Assembly: GCF_015668195.1 (NCBI RefSeq)
Contig: NZ_JADPFC010000005.1
Span: 127,956 to 191,955, forward strand
Source: Romboutsia_C sp015668195
GTDB taxonomy: Bacteria; Bacillota; Clostridia; Peptostreptococcales; Peptostreptococcaceae
Direction: 5' to 3'
Length of the DNA stretch: 64,000 nt
Part shown: one piece after another, positions 52,469 to 62,218 of the stretch
Position numbering within the stretch: position 1 is the first letter of the stretch
Layout: each line of letters starts with the position of its first letter
The notes under the pieces: model-generated
The model's database searches: none
What the model was told of the DNA's origin: nothing
Seen by the model: the letters and a program-made list of their open reading frames with translations, nothing else
Translations under genes and position numbers: made by a program

Positions 52469-54679
52469 ATGCATGATAAGGAATTACAAGAATTAATAGA
52501 AAAAATAAAAGGTTATGCTCCAAATGCTGATATAGATTTAGTAAAAAAAGCTTATTATCTTGGTAAAAAAGCACATGAAGGTCAATTTAGAAAGTCTGGT
52601 GAACCTTATTTCATTCATCCTCTAGCAGTTGCCAATATACTAGCAGACATGGAACTTGATATAGAAACTATAGCAGCAGGAATATTACATGACGTTGTTG
52701 AAGATACGGACTATACTTATGAAGATATAGAAAAAGAATTTTCTCAAGAAATTGCCAATTTAGTGGACGGAGTAACTAAACTTGGACAAATTAAGTATCA
52801 ATCAAAAGAAGAAACACAGGCAGAAAATCTAAGAAAAATGTTTATGGCTATGGCTAAGGATATAAGAGTTATACTTATAAAATTAGCAGATAGACTTCAC
52901 AACATGAGAACTTTAAAATTTATGCCTCCAGAAAAAGCAAAATCAAAAGCAAAAGAAACACTTGAAATCTATGGGGGAATAGCAAATAGATTAGGTATTT
53001 CTAAAATAAAATGGGAATTAGAAGACTTGGCACTTAGATATATAGACCCAGACGGTTACTATGAATTAGTTGAAAAAGTAGCTAAAAAAAGAAGCCAAAG
53101 AGAAGAGTATATAAAAAAAGTTTTAAGTATATTAGATGAAAAATTAAAATCTGTAAATATACCATACAATGTATATGGAAGACCTAAGCATTTTTATAGC
53201 ATATACAGTAAGATGAAAAACAAAGACAAGGGATTTGAAGAAATTTATGATTTAACAGCAGTCAGAATAATAGTAGATAATGTTAAAGATTGTTATGCAG
53301 TACTTGGAATGGTACATACATTATGGAAGCCAATTCCAGGAAGATTTAAAGATTATATAGCAATGCCAAAACCTAATATGTATCAAAGTCTTCATACCAC
53401 TGTTATAGGACCAGATGGAGAGCCTGTAGAGATACAAATAAGAACAAAAGAAATGCATCAAATAGCTGAATACGGGATTGCAGCTCACTGGAAATATAAA
53501 GAAGGTAAAACTCAAGATACAAGACAAAATGTAGAAGAGAAACTTCAATGGTTAAGACAAATGATGGAGTGGGAAAAAGATCTAAAAGATCCTCAAGAGT
53601 TTTTAGATGCTCTTAAAGATGATGTATTTAGTAGTCAAGTTTATGTATTCACTCCAAGGGGGGACGTCATAGAACTTCCAGCAGGTGCAACTCCAATAGA
53701 CTTTGCTTATAGAGTGCATACTAATGTAGGTAATAAATGTGTTGGAGCTAAGATAGACGGAAGAATAGTTCCTATTGATTATAAATTACAAAATGGAAAT
53801 ATAGTGGAAATATTAACTTCTTCAAATTCAAATGGACCAAGTAGAGACTGGATTAATATAGTAAAAACACCAAATGCTAAAAGTAGAATAAGACAGTGGT
53901 TTAAAAAGGAAAGAAGAGAAGAAAATATTGAACGTGGAAATTTAATACTTGAAAAAGAATTTAAAAAATATAATATACCAGCAAAAGAAGCTTGTATAGA
54001 AAAGTACCTAGGTCAAGTGGCTAAAAAATTCAATCAACAAACTGTAGAGGATTTAATAGCTACTATTGGTTATGGTGGAATAATGGCATCACAAGTTGTT
54101 CCAAAGGTAAGAGAATTATACGAAAAAGAAGTCAAAAAAACTAAAAAAGAACAAGAAGCAAATGCTGTAGAGGACTTAAAGAATCACAATTTAACAGATT
54201 CTGAATATAAGAAAAAGAGAAAGAATACATCTCAAGGAGTAACAGTAAAGGGACTTGATAATATATTAGTTAGATTTGCAAAATGTTGTAATCCACTTCC
54301 AGGTGATGAAATAGTAGGATATGTTACAAAAGGTAGAGGTGTAGCTGTTCATAGAAAAGACTGTCCTAATGCAAATGTAAATGGAGACTTCTTTAAAAAT
54401 AGATTATTAGAAGTTGAATGGTGTAACTCGGAAAGTAGTAGATTTGAAGCAGAAATTCAAATAAAAGGTGTAGATAGAAAAGGTATAATTAATGATATAA
54501 CTCATGCTGTAGCAGTTGAAAAAGTAGGATTTAATGGTATAAATGCCAGAAAAGGAAAAGAAGGTATTATAAATGTTAATCTACTTATTGAAGTTGATAA
54601 TATAGATGAGCTAAATTTATTAATGAAAAAGATAAAATCTATACCAGGAATAGAAGATGTATATAGAGTAATAAACTAG
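52469..54679 (+). CDS. relA: Bifunctional (p)ppGpp synthetase/hydrolase (Rel/SpoT family)
   Basis: 736 residues in the order HD hydrolase (HPLAVANILADM, GILHDVVEDT), synthetase (YSKMKNKDKGFEEIYDLTAVRIIV, MYQSLHTTVIGP), TGS (VYVFTPRGDVIELPAGATPIDFAY), helical/zinc-finger (RFAKCCNPLPGDEIVGY) and ACT. Both catalytic domains look complete, so it should make and destroy (p)ppGpp according to ribosome status. AGGTGGT precedes ATG 52469. Followed closely by dtd, an MBL protein, hemZ, hisS. Confidence 0.96.
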   Translation: MHDKELQELIEKIKGYAPNADIDLVKKAYYLGKKAHEGQFRKSGEPYFIHPLAVANILADMELDIETIAAGILHDVVEDTDYTYEDIEKEFSQEIANLVDGVTKLGQIKYQSKEETQAENLRKMFMAMAKDIRVILIKLADRLHNMRTLKFMPPEKAKSKAKETLEIYGGIANRLGISKIKWELEDLALRYIDPDGYYELVEKVAKKRSQREEYIKKVLSILDEKLKSVNIPYNVYGRPKHFYSIYSKMKNKDKGFEEIYDLTAVRIIVDNVKDCYAVLGMVHTLWKPIPGRFKDYIAMPKPNMYQSLHTTVIGPDGEPVEIQIRTKEMHQIAEYGIAAHWKYKEGKTQDTRQNVEEKLQWLRQMMEWEKDLKDPQEFLDALKDDVFSSQVYVFTPRGDVIELPAGATPIDFAYRVHTNVGNKCVGAKIDGRIVPIDYKLQNGNIVEILTSSNSNGPSRDWINIVKTPNAKSRIRQWFKKERREENIERGNLILEKEFKKYNIPAKEACIEKYLGQVAKKFNQQTVEDLIATIGYGGIMASQVVPKVRELYEKEVKKTKKEQEANAVEDLKNHNLTDSEYKKKRKNTSQGVTVKGLDNILVRFAKCCNPLPGDEIVGYVTKGRGVAVHRKDCPNANVNGDFFKNRLLEVEWCNSESSRFEAEIQIKGVDRKGIINDITHAVAVEKVGFNGINARKGKEGIINVNLLIEVDNIDELNLLMKKIKSIPGIEDVYRVIN

Positions 54680-54690
54680 GAGGAAGGACT

Positions 54691-55140
54691 ATGAGAGCAG
54701 TTGTACAAAGAGTATCATCATCTAAAGTTAAAGTAGGTGATCGTGTTACAGGCCAAATAAACAAGGGACTACTTGTTTTACTTGGAGTAACTCATGAAGA
54801 TACATCTAAAGATGTTGATTACATGATAGATAAAATACTAAACCTAAGAATTTTTGAAGATGAAAATGAAAAAATGAACTTATCTCTTAAAGATGTAGGT
54901 GGAGAACTTTTAGTGGTTTCACAATTTACCTTATATGGTGATTGTAGAAAAGGAAAAAGACCAAGCTTTACAAATGCAGCAAGACCAGATGTTGCAACTA
55001 AACTTTATGAAGAGTTTGTACAAAAAGCAAAGAATAATGATATAGTAGTTGGAACTGGTGAGTTTGGTGCTCATATGATGGTAGATTTAACTAATGATGG
55101 ACCAGTTACAATATTATTAGAGTCAAATAAAGCTTTCTAG
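54691..55140 (+). CDS. dtd: D-aminoacyl-tRNA deacylase
   Basis: 149 residues starting MRAVVQRVSSSKVKV. LVVSQFTLYGDCRKGKRPSF contains the SQFTL motif, and the C-terminal GAHMMVDLTNDGPVT the GxMxVxLxNDGPVT motif with the cross-subunit Gly-cis-Pro function. Removes D-amino acids from mischarged tRNA. GGAGGAAGG precedes the ATG; 11 nt after rel. Confidence 0.97.
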   Translation: MRAVVQRVSSSKVKVGDRVTGQINKGLLVLLGVTHEDTSKDVDYMIDKILNLRIFEDENEKMNLSLKDVGGELLVVSQFTLYGDCRKGKRPSFTNAARPDVATKLYEEFVQKAKNNDIVVGTGEFGAHMMVDLTNDGPVTILLESNKAF

Positions 55141-55152
55141 GGGGATTTAAAA

Positions 55153-55776
55153 ATGAAAATAGAAAAAATACTTGAACCAAGCTTTGGTGAAAATATGTAT
55201 ATATTAGTAGATGAAGAAACTAAAAAATGTGCAGTAGTAGACCCAGGTGGAGCAGAAGATAAGATATTAAGTTATATAAAAAATAATGGTTTAATACTTG
55301 AGTATATATTATTAACTCATGGACATGGAGATCATATAGGTGCAGTAAAATCTATAAGAGAAAAGACAGGTGCTAAGGTAGTTGCACATACAGATGAAAA
55401 AGAGTTATTAAATGATAATAGAAAAAATTTAAGTTGTATGATGCCACATTGCGGACCTCAAGAATTAGATGCTGACATATATGTAAATGATAAAGAAAAA
55501 TTAACATTAGGTAATTTAAAACTATCATTTATACATACACCAGGACATACAAAAGGTGGAATGTGTATAAGAGTTAATGATGATATGTTTACTGGAGATA
55601 CTTTATTTGCAGGGAGTATAGGTAGAACAGATTTTATTGGAGGAAGTTATAAAGAGTTAGAAAAATCTCTTAAGAAGTTATCAAAATATGAAAATGACGT
55701 TAAAATTCATCCAGGTCATGGACCAAGTTCTACTTTAGGAATAGAAAAGACGAGCAATCCATATATGAGCAGATAA
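55153..55776 (+). CDS. Metallo-beta-lactamase-fold hydrolase (glyoxalase II-like)
   Basis: 207 residues with the zinc motif LTHGHGDHIGAV (HxHxDH), TPGHTKGGMC and FTGDTLFAGSIGRTD, and HPGHGPSSTLG near the end. Closest in layout to YqgX/GloB-like proteins; hydrolysis of thioesters is likely but the substrate is not known. AGGGGGA precedes the ATG. Member of the rel-dtd run. Confidence 0.9.
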   Translation: MKIEKILEPSFGENMYILVDEETKKCAVVDPGGAEDKILSYIKNNGLILEYILLTHGHGDHIGAVKSIREKTGAKVVAHTDEKELLNDNRKNLSCMMPHCGPQELDADIYVNDKEKLTLGNLKLSFIHTPGHTKGGMCIRVNDDMFTGDTLFAGSIGRTDFIGGSYKELEKSLKKLSKYENDVKIHPGHGPSSTLGIEKTSNPYMSR

Positions 55777-55906
55777 AAAATAATTGCTCCAATAACTTAT
55801 GGATAATATATAACTAAAGTTTTAAAAGATAGCTATATTAGCTATCTTTTAGGCATTTAAGTAACTTAAAGTAAATTTAACTATTATGTTAAGAAGGAGC
55901 AAGAAA

Positions 55907-57379
55907 ATGATAGGTGTAGTTTTAAAAGGACATGATTATAAATATGAAGTAGCTGAATTAATAAAACTATTTACTACGGATTTTGAATTTGTAGAAAGAA
56001 AAAGTTTCGGAAGAATATTAACAAACACATTATTAACATATAATGATACAATAATCGCTAAAACTGAATACTATGAAAATTATGATTTAAAGTATGAGTT
56101 TAGAGACCATATAAACATAAGTGGATTAAATGAACAAGAAATAAAAAAAGCTACAAAAGAAACTATAAAAAGAAGTATATTTAAAGTTTTACAAAATAGA
56201 TTAAACTCATATGTACCTTGGGGGATACTAACAGGTATAAGACCTGTTAAGATAGTACACACTCTATTAGACCAAGGTGTAGATGAAGAGTCGATAAGAG
56301 AAATATTAAAAGAAAAATACTATATAATGGATGAAAAAATAGACTTAAGCCTAGAAATTGCAAAAAGAGAAAGAGTATTTATATATCCAATAGATAAAAA
56401 TAAAATTTCTTTATATGTAGGTATACCATTTTGTCCAACAAGATGCTACTATTGCTCATTCCCAGCAAATCCATTAAAACAATTTGGACATTTAAGAAAA
56501 GAATATGTAGATAAGCTTATAGAAGAAATAAAGGGACTTTCTAAAATATTAAAAGACACTAATAAAGAAATAGAAACATTATATATTGGTGGAGGAACTC
56601 CAACAGCCTTAGAAAAAGAAGAACTAGATACTTTAATAACTGCTTTATTTAAAGAGTTAGATTTAAGTAGGATAAAAGAATTTACAGTAGAAGCAGGAAG
56701 ACCTGATACTATAACTAGAGAAAAATTAGAAGTTCTTAAAAAGCATAATGTAGATAGAATAAGTATAAATCCTCAAACTATGAATGATGAAACATTAGCT
56801 AAGATAGGTAGAGACCATACTGTAGCTGATATAGTGGATTGTTTTAATATGGCAAGAGAAATAGGATTTGATAATATAAATATGGATATCATATTAGGTC
56901 TTGTAGATGAAGATTTAGATATGGTTAGAAATACTTTAGAAGAAATCAAAAAACTTTCACCAGAAAGTTTAACAGTACATACATTAGCTATAAAAAGGGC
57001 ATCTAATCTAAAAGAAAATCTAGATAAATACGAACTTACAAGATATGAAGAAATGATAAAGATGATAGATTTATCAATGGAATATGCTCGTGATATGGGA
57101 CTTAATCCATATTATATGTACCGTCAAAAGCATATGTTAGGAAACTTAGAAAACATAGGATATGCTAAAGAAGGTTATGAATGTATATATAACATTCAAA
57201 TAATGGAAGAGAAGCAAAGTAACTATGCAGTAGGTGCTGGATCTATATCAAAATTTGTATATGTTGATGAAGATAGAATAGAAAGAGTTGACAATGTTAA
57301 AAATGTAGAGCAATATATAGACAGAGTTGATGAAATGATAGAAAGAAAGAGAAAGGAGATATACAAAAATGTTAACTAA
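55907..57379 (+). CDS. hemZ: Coproporphyrinogen dehydrogenase-like radical SAM protein HemZ
   Basis: About 490 residues. An N-terminal ~155-residue domain is followed by PFCPTRCYYCSFPAN (radical SAM CxxxCxxC), YIGGGTPTALEKEEL, and NMDIILGLVDEDLDM. HemZ-type proteins are relatives of HemN; activity of the clostridial enzymes in haem synthesis is uncertain since many lack the rest of the pathway. ATG 55907 is chosen because GAAGGAGC is 5-12 nt upstream. Overlaps hisS by 11 nt. Confidence 0.88.
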   Translation: MIGVVLKGHDYKYEVAELIKLFTTDFEFVERKSFGRILTNTLLTYNDTIIAKTEYYENYDLKYEFRDHINISGLNEQEIKKATKETIKRSIFKVLQNRLNSYVPWGILTGIRPVKIVHTLLDQGVDEESIREILKEKYYIMDEKIDLSLEIAKRERVFIYPIDKNKISLYVGIPFCPTRCYYCSFPANPLKQFGHLRKEYVDKLIEEIKGLSKILKDTNKEIETLYIGGGTPTALEKEELDTLITALFKELDLSRIKEFTVEAGRPDTITREKLEVLKKHNVDRISINPQTMNDETLAKIGRDHTVADIVDCFNMAREIGFDNINMDIILGLVDEDLDMVRNTLEEIKKLSPESLTVHTLAIKRASNLKENLDKYELTRYEEMIKMIDLSMEYARDMGLNPYYMYRQKHMLGNLENIGYAKEGYECIYNIQIMEEKQSNYAVGAGSISKFVYVDEDRIERVDNVKNVEQYIDRVDEMIERKRKEIYKNVN

Positions 57380-58631
57380 AGCTCCAAGAGGAACTAAAGA
57401 CATAACTCCAAAAGATGCTTACAAATGGAATTATGTTGAAAATAAATTTAGAGAGGTATGTGCATTATTTGGATACGAAGAAATGAGAACTCCAATATTT
57501 GAACATACAGAATTATTCAAAAGAAGTGTTGGAGATACAACTGACATAGTACAAAAGGAAATGTATTCTTTTGAAGATAAAGGTAAAAGAGATATAACTT
57601 TAAAGCCAGAGGGAACTGCTGGTGTAGTTAGAGCATTTATAGAAAATAAATTATATGCAGAAACTCAACCAACAAAGTTATTTTATATGACACCTTGCTT
57701 TAGATATGAAAGACCACAAGCAGGAAGACAAAGACAATTCCACCAATTTGGAATAGAAGCTTTAGGAAGTGACAAACCATCATTAGATGCAGAAGTAATA
57801 GCTTTAGCTGTTCAATTTTTCAATGAAGTTGGTCTTAAAGATTTAGTAGTTAGCATAAACTCTGTTGGATGTCCAACTTGTAGAGCTAAATACAACGAAA
57901 TACTAAAAGCATACTTAGACTCAAAAGCAGATGTATTATGTGAAACTTGCTTAGAAAGAAAAGATAAAAATCCAATGAGAGTTATAGATTGCAAGAATCC
58001 TACATGTCAAGAAAACTTACAAGATGTACCTTTTATGGTAGATCACTTATGTGATGAATGTAGCGAGCACTTTAAAAAAGTACAAGAGTACTTAACTGAA
58101 ATGGAAATAAACTATGTAGTTGACAAAAAAATTGTTAGAGGACTTGATTACTACAAGAAAACTGCTTTTGAAATAATATCAAATGATATTGGTGCTCAAA
58201 GTACAGTTTGTGGTGGAGGAAGATACGACGGACTAGTAGAACAAATTGGAGGACCTAAAGGAGTTAGTGGTATAGGATTTGGTCTAGGAGTTGAAAGATT
58301 ATTATTAACTTTAGAAAATAATAATATAGAAATAGAAAACCCACATGCTATGGATATATTCATAGTAACAATAGGAGATAAAGCTAAAACTAAGAGCTTT
58401 AAAATATTAAAAGATTTAAGAAGTGAACATATAAGTGCTGAAAATGACCACTTAGATAGAAGCGTTAAGGCACAATTTAAGTACTCAGATAAAATAAATG
58501 CAAAATTCACTATAGTTATAGGTGATGATGAGTTAGAAAATGATAGTGCTACACTTAAAAATATGGCTACATCAGAGCAAACTACTATAAAACTAAGTGA
58601 TATAGTTAAAGAATTAAAGGAAAGATTATAA
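57369..58631 (+). CDS. hisS: Histidyl-tRNA synthetase
   Basis: 420 residues, class II. Starts MLTKAPRGTKDITP; motif 1 and 2 (RYERPQAGRQRQFHQFGIEALG) and the histidine-specific LVRGLDYY-equivalent KIVRGLDYYKKTAFE. Motif 3 GIGFGLGVERLLLTLE; C-terminal anticodon-binding domain. A Cys-rich insert (CRAKYNE ... CLERKD ... CQENL) as in many Firmicutes. AAAGGAGAT precedes the ATG inside hemZ, so no T-box is present. Confidence 0.97.
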   Translation: MLTKAPRGTKDITPKDAYKWNYVENKFREVCALFGYEEMRTPIFEHTELFKRSVGDTTDIVQKEMYSFEDKGKRDITLKPEGTAGVVRAFIENKLYAETQPTKLFYMTPCFRYERPQAGRQRQFHQFGIEALGSDKPSLDAEVIALAVQFFNEVGLKDLVVSINSVGCPTCRAKYNEILKAYLDSKADVLCETCLERKDKNPMRVIDCKNPTCQENLQDVPFMVDHLCDECSEHFKKVQEYLTEMEINYVVDKKIVRGLDYYKKTAFEIISNDIGAQSTVCGGGRYDGLVEQIGGPKGVSGIGFGLGVERLLLTLENNNIEIENPHAMDIFIVTIGDKAKTKSFKILKDLRSEHISAENDHLDRSVKAQFKYSDKINAKFTIVIGDDELENDSATLKNMATSEQTTIKLSDIVKELKERL

Positions 58632-58657
58632 TTTGTAAGGGATTATACAATTTTAAA

Positions 58658-58685
58658 TATAATTTATGATATATCATAAATTATA
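58658..58685. repeat. Perfect 28-bp palindrome between hisS and aspS
   Basis: TATAATTTATGATA and its exact complement. It contains no G+C-rich stem and no T-run follows, so it may be an operator or weak terminator rather than a normal terminator. Confidence 0.6.
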
Positions 58686-58873
58686 GAAAGCCAATTTTAA
58701 ATGGACAAGTAAATTGTAGTAATGATAAAATATTAAATTATAATAAGTCTTATATAAAATGTCTTAAAGAAAGACTTTTGAAGCACATATAAAAGATTAT
58801 ATATCAATAATTTTTAATAAATATAGTTTATTATGTGTTATAGGAAATTTAAAGAAAGCCTGGAGGGTAAATA

Positions 58874-60658
58874 ATGGAAACTCTAAACGGATTAAAGAGA
58901 ACTCACTATTGTGGGGACTTAAGAGAAAACAATATAAATGAAGAAGTTGTCCTTATGGGATGGGTTCAAAAGAAAAGAAACTTAGGTGGATTAGTGTTTG
59001 TTGACTTAAGAGACAGAAGTGGATTATGCCAAATAATATTTGATACTGACGTTAACGCTGAAGCTTTTGCTAAGGCTGAAAAGTTAGGATCTGAATATGT
59101 TATAGCTGTTAAGGGAAAAGTTTGTGAAAGATCATCTAAAAACCCTAACATGCCAACTGGTGATATAGAAGTATTTGCTACTGAACTTAGAATACTTAAT
59201 GAATCGCAAACACCACCAATATATATAAAAGATGATGATAATGTATCAGAAGAATTAAGACTTAAGTATAGATACTTAGATTTAAGAAAGCCATCTATGC
59301 AAAAGACTTTAATGTTAAGAAGTAAGGTTGCAAATATAGTAAGAAACTACTTAACAGAAAACAACTTCTGTGAAATAGAAACACCTTTCTTAATAAAGCC
59401 AACTCCAGAAGGTGCTAGAGATTATCTTGTACCAAGTAGAGTTAATGAAGGTAAATTCTATGCTTTACCACAATCACCACAATTATTTAAACAATTATTA
59501 ATGGTAAGTGGTATGGATAGATACTTCCAAATAGTTAAGTGCTTTAGAGATGAAGACCTAAGAGCAGACAGACAACCTGAGTTTACTCAAATAGACTGTG
59601 AAATGTCTTTCGTTGAGCAAGAAGATGTTATGGCAATAATGGAAAAAATGGTGCAAACTATATTTAAAGAAATATTAAATGTAGATGTAGCATTACCACT
59701 TCCAGTTATGACATATGCTGAAGCTATGGAAAGATACGGAAGTGACAAGCCTGATACTAGATTTGGATATGAATTAACTAATATATCTGATTTAGTAGCA
59801 AACTGTGGATTTGGAGTATTTGCTAATGCTACTAAAGATGGAATGAGTGTTAGAGGTATAAATGTTGAAGGCAAATCTGATGAAATAAGTAAAAAGCAAT
59901 TAAGTAAAATAGAAGACCATGCTAAGACTTACAGAGCTAAAGGTCTTGCTTGGATGAGAATAGGAGCTAACAGAGAAGTTACTTCTCCAATAGCTAAGTT
60001 CTTTACACAAGAAGAATTAACAGCTATACTTGACAGAATGAATGCTAAAGAAGGCGACTTATTATTATTCGTTGCAGATAAAAACTCTGTAGTATTTGAT
60101 GCATTAGGTCAAGTTAGACTTGAAGTTGCTAGAAGACTTAACTTATTAGACAACAATGAATATAAAATGTTATGGGTAACTGAATTCCCTGTATTTGAAG
60201 AAGATGAAGAAACAGGAAGAATGGTAGCTAAACACCACCCATTCACTTCTCCAATGGATGAAGATATAGAAAAGCTTGAAGGAGATGACAAAGCATCTTT
60301 AAGAGCTAAGGCTTACGATATAGTTATAAATGGATACGAAGTTGGTGGAGGAAGTGTTAGAATATTCAATTCTGATGTTCAACAAAAAATGTTTAAAGCA
60401 TTAGGATTTACTGAAGAAGAAGTTAGAGAGAAATTTGGATTCTTATTAGATGCATTTAAGTATGGAACTCCTCCTCATGCAGGAATTGCATTTGGACTTG
60501 ATAGATTAGTTATGATACTTGCAGGAACTACTAACATAAAAGATGTTATAGCATTCCCTAAAAACCAAAGTGCAGTATGTCCAATGACTAACGCTCCAGC
60601 AGTAGCTGAAGAAGCACAATTAAAAGAATTAAATATAAAAGTTGAAATAAACAAGTAA
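58874..60658 (+). CDS. aspS: Aspartyl-tRNA synthetase
   Basis: 594 residues, bacterial type. OB-fold anticodon domain (VVLMGWVQKKRNLGG...), class II core with QSPQLFKQLLMVSGMDRYFQI and CFRDEDLRADRQPEFTQID (motif 2), GAD insertion (about 290-420), and AGIAFGLDRLVMILAG (motif 3). Charges tRNA-Asp, possibly also tRNA-Asn in organisms with GatCAB. TGGAGGG precedes ATG 58874. A 240-nt gap separates it from hisS. Confidence 0.96.
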   Translation: METLNGLKRTHYCGDLRENNINEEVVLMGWVQKKRNLGGLVFVDLRDRSGLCQIIFDTDVNAEAFAKAEKLGSEYVIAVKGKVCERSSKNPNMPTGDIEVFATELRILNESQTPPIYIKDDDNVSEELRLKYRYLDLRKPSMQKTLMLRSKVANIVRNYLTENNFCEIETPFLIKPTPEGARDYLVPSRVNEGKFYALPQSPQLFKQLLMVSGMDRYFQIVKCFRDEDLRADRQPEFTQIDCEMSFVEQEDVMAIMEKMVQTIFKEILNVDVALPLPVMTYAEAMERYGSDKPDTRFGYELTNISDLVANCGFGVFANATKDGMSVRGINVEGKSDEISKKQLSKIEDHAKTYRAKGLAWMRIGANREVTSPIAKFFTQEELTAILDRMNAKEGDLLLFVADKNSVVFDALGQVRLEVARRLNLLDNNEYKMLWVTEFPVFEEDEETGRMVAKHHPFTSPMDEDIEKLEGDDKASLRAKAYDIVINGYEVGGGSVRIFNSDVQQKMFKALGFTEEEVREKFGFLLDAFKYGTPPHAGIAFGLDRLVMILAGTTNIKDVIAFPKNQSAVCPMTNAPAVAEEAQLKELNIKVEINK

Positions 60659-60682
60659 TATACACATTTTGTATATTATAGC

Positions 60683-60730
60683 AAAGAAAGTGCCTCAAGA
60701 TATATTATTAAGAGGCACTTTCTTTATTTA
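60683..60730 (+). terminator. Terminator of aspS
   Basis: AAAGAAAGTGCCTC/GAGGCACTTTCTTT stem with a 15-base AT loop and following ATTTATTTTT. Confidence 0.88.
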
Positions 60731-60786
60731 TTTTTGAGTAAGGTATAAACCTAGTGGATACATAAAAAATTATAATTTAAGTGTAG

Positions 60787-61062
60787 CTATTTAATATTAT
60801 TTTGAGAATAGTACTTGCTTACAAGCATCTTTTCTCCACCTTCAACGGATCTTTCTCCACCTGCGTAGGGTTTAGTACCCTCCATGTTATATGCTTTATC
60901 TCCAGATAATAAATTTTTAGCATGGTCATCTAAAGTATCTTGTGAATATTTACTAGTTACTTTATTATTTGAGTTATCATAATCATGCCCAAGTTCAGTA
61001 GATATTTCCATTTTAAAGTTATTTAAAGCTTTTTTTGAATTTGATTTAGAATTAGGATTCAT
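60787..61062 (-). CDS. SASP-like small protein, diverged
   Basis: 91 residues. KKALNNFKMEISTELG (residues 10-25) closely resembles the first conserved helix of alpha/beta small acid-soluble spore proteins, including the EI site cut by the GPR protease. The second half is unusual: VEGGEKMLVSKYYSQ recalls the GG-x-M-V-K-x-M region of SASPs, but the linker between them is much longer and more polar. Probably a DNA-binding spore protein or a derivative of one. AAAGGAGAT supports the ATG at 61062. Monocistronic. Confidence 0.65.
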   Translation of the reverse strand: MNPNSKSNSKKALNNFKMEISTELGHDYDNSNNKVTSKYSQDTLDDHAKNLLSGDKAYNMEGTKPYAGGERSVEGGEKMLVSKYYSQNNIK

Positions 61063-61362
61063 ATTAATAATCTCCTTTAAAAATAATCTATTAATATCAT
61101 CAACATAATAAGTGCAAACTATACTTAAAAGATTAAAATAGTATTATATTTAAAATAAATATTAAAATGTTTAGAATATAATAATTATATTATATAATAT
61201 AATTATTAATTACTATTAAAAATATTGATTTTTAAATTAAAATTGAGCATTATACTCGTTTTTCCTAAAAGCTTATATAAAGTATAAAATAATTTGAATT
61301 TAATTAACATTAATAAAATAAAAATAAGCTATAATATATATATCAACAAAAGAGGTGATCAT
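61063..61362. other. AT-rich divergent region
   Basis: About 300 nt between the SASP-like gene and the CsoR-family gene. It contains a 30-bp AT palindrome (61179-61208). The promoters of both genes must be here. TATAAT at about 61330-61335 could be the -10 of the repressor gene. No other gene seen. Confidence 0.6.
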
Positions 61363-61653
61363 ATGGAAAAAAAATTAGCTGAATCAAACGATAAAGAAGC
61401 TCTTATAAAAAGGCTTAAAAGAATAGAGGGACAAGTTAAAGGTATCCAAAATATGATAGAAGAAGAAAGATATTGTGTAGATATATTAGTTCAAATATCG
61501 GCAATTAGATCTGCTATAAATAAAGTAGGTACAATAGTACTTGAAAATCATATAAAAGGATGTGTTTCTCACACTATAAAAAGTGGTGATGAAGAAATTA
61601 CAGAAAATGTTATAAATGAATTAATGGGTACTATAACTAAGTTTACAAAATAG
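61363..61653 (+). CDS. CsoR/RcnR-family metal-responsive repressor
   Basis: 96 residues, all helical. LIKRLKRIEGQVKGIQNMIEEERYCVDILVQ is the DNA-binding first helix and the start of the second, and NHIKGC carries the second and third ligands. Cys-His-Cys at the CsoR positions (C in RYC, H and C in NHIKGC) suggests Cu(I) or sulfur-species sensing rather than formaldehyde or nickel. GAGGTGATC precedes ATG 61363. No metal pump is next to it; the downstream neighbour is an RseC-like protein. Confidence 0.88.
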   Translation: MEKKLAESNDKEALIKRLKRIEGQVKGIQNMIEEERYCVDILVQISAIRSAINKVGTIVLENHIKGCVSHTIKSGDEEITENVINELMGTITKFTK

Positions 61654-61663
61654 GGGGGATTTT

Positions 61664-62113
61664 GTGGAACAACAAGGGTATATAATAGAGATTTTAGACA
61701 AAAATACTGCTAAGCTAAAAATGCAAAGGCATTCTGCTTGTGCAGCTTGTGGAAAATGTGTTACTAGTTCAGAATCAAAAGATATTGTGGTAGAAGTTGA
61801 TAACAACATAGGTGCTAAAGTTGGAGATAGGGTAAAAGTAAACATGGATGGTGTAAATGTATTAAAAGCAGCATTTTTAGTATATTTAACTCCATTAGTA
61901 GGTCTTTTGATAGGAACAATAGCTACATATTTTATACTAAATAGCATAAGTATGATAAGCAATATAGAAGTTATAAGTTTTATAGTGGGCATTACTACTA
62001 TGATGATTGCTTTTTTTATACTTAAAAAAAGAGATAAGAAATTTAGAGAGAGCAGAGAGTATATACCTGTAATCACGGATATAGTATCAGGTGGAAAAGA
62101 GATTAATTTATAG
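61664..62113 (+). CDS. rseC: RseC/MucC-like membrane protein
   Basis: 149 residues. N-terminal soluble region with HSACAACGKCVTSS, a Cys cluster typical of RseC, then two membrane helices (about 70-92 and 100-120) and a basic tail. RseC helps assemble or supply Rnf/SoxR-reducing systems in proteobacteria, and clostridia carry homologues next to electron-transfer genes. TTG or GTG alternatives were considered; GTG 61664 (GTGGAACAACAAGG) follows AGGGGGGATTT. Starts 10 nt after the repressor gene and is likely co-transcribed. Confidence 0.87.
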   Translation: MEQQGYIIEILDKNTAKLKMQRHSACAACGKCVTSSESKDIVVEVDNNIGAKVGDRVKVNMDGVNVLKAAFLVYLTPLVGLLIGTIATYFILNSISMISNIEVISFIVGITTMMIAFFILKKRDKKFRESREYIPVITDIVSGGKEINL

Positions 62114-62142
62114 TATATAGTCAATCATGCTTATATATTAAT

Positions 62143-62189
62143 AAAAAAGCTATGAATATAGAATTAAACTCTATTTTCATAGCTTTTTA
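62143..62189. terminator. Bidirectional terminator, rseC / ThrE genes
   Basis: AAAAAAGCTATGAA/TTCATAGCTTTTT stem with an inner ATAGA/TCTAT helix. Confidence 0.85.
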
Positions 62190-62218
62190 TAAGGGTTTTA
62201 TAATTAAAATCTAAGCAA

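Noticed and set aside
58632..58873. T-box or 6S RNA between hisS and aspS
   Set aside because: No T-box sequence (TGGNACCGCG-like) and no rod-like stem with a central bulge could be found.
61179..61208. 30-bp AT palindrome upstream of the CsoR-family gene as its operator
   Set aside because: Composed only of A and T in a region of extreme AT content and lacks the G/C tracts usual for CsoR operators.
61621..62124. 167-residue minus-strand frame opposite the RseC-like gene
   Set aside because: Mirror of a well-supported gene with Cys motif and ribosome-binding site.
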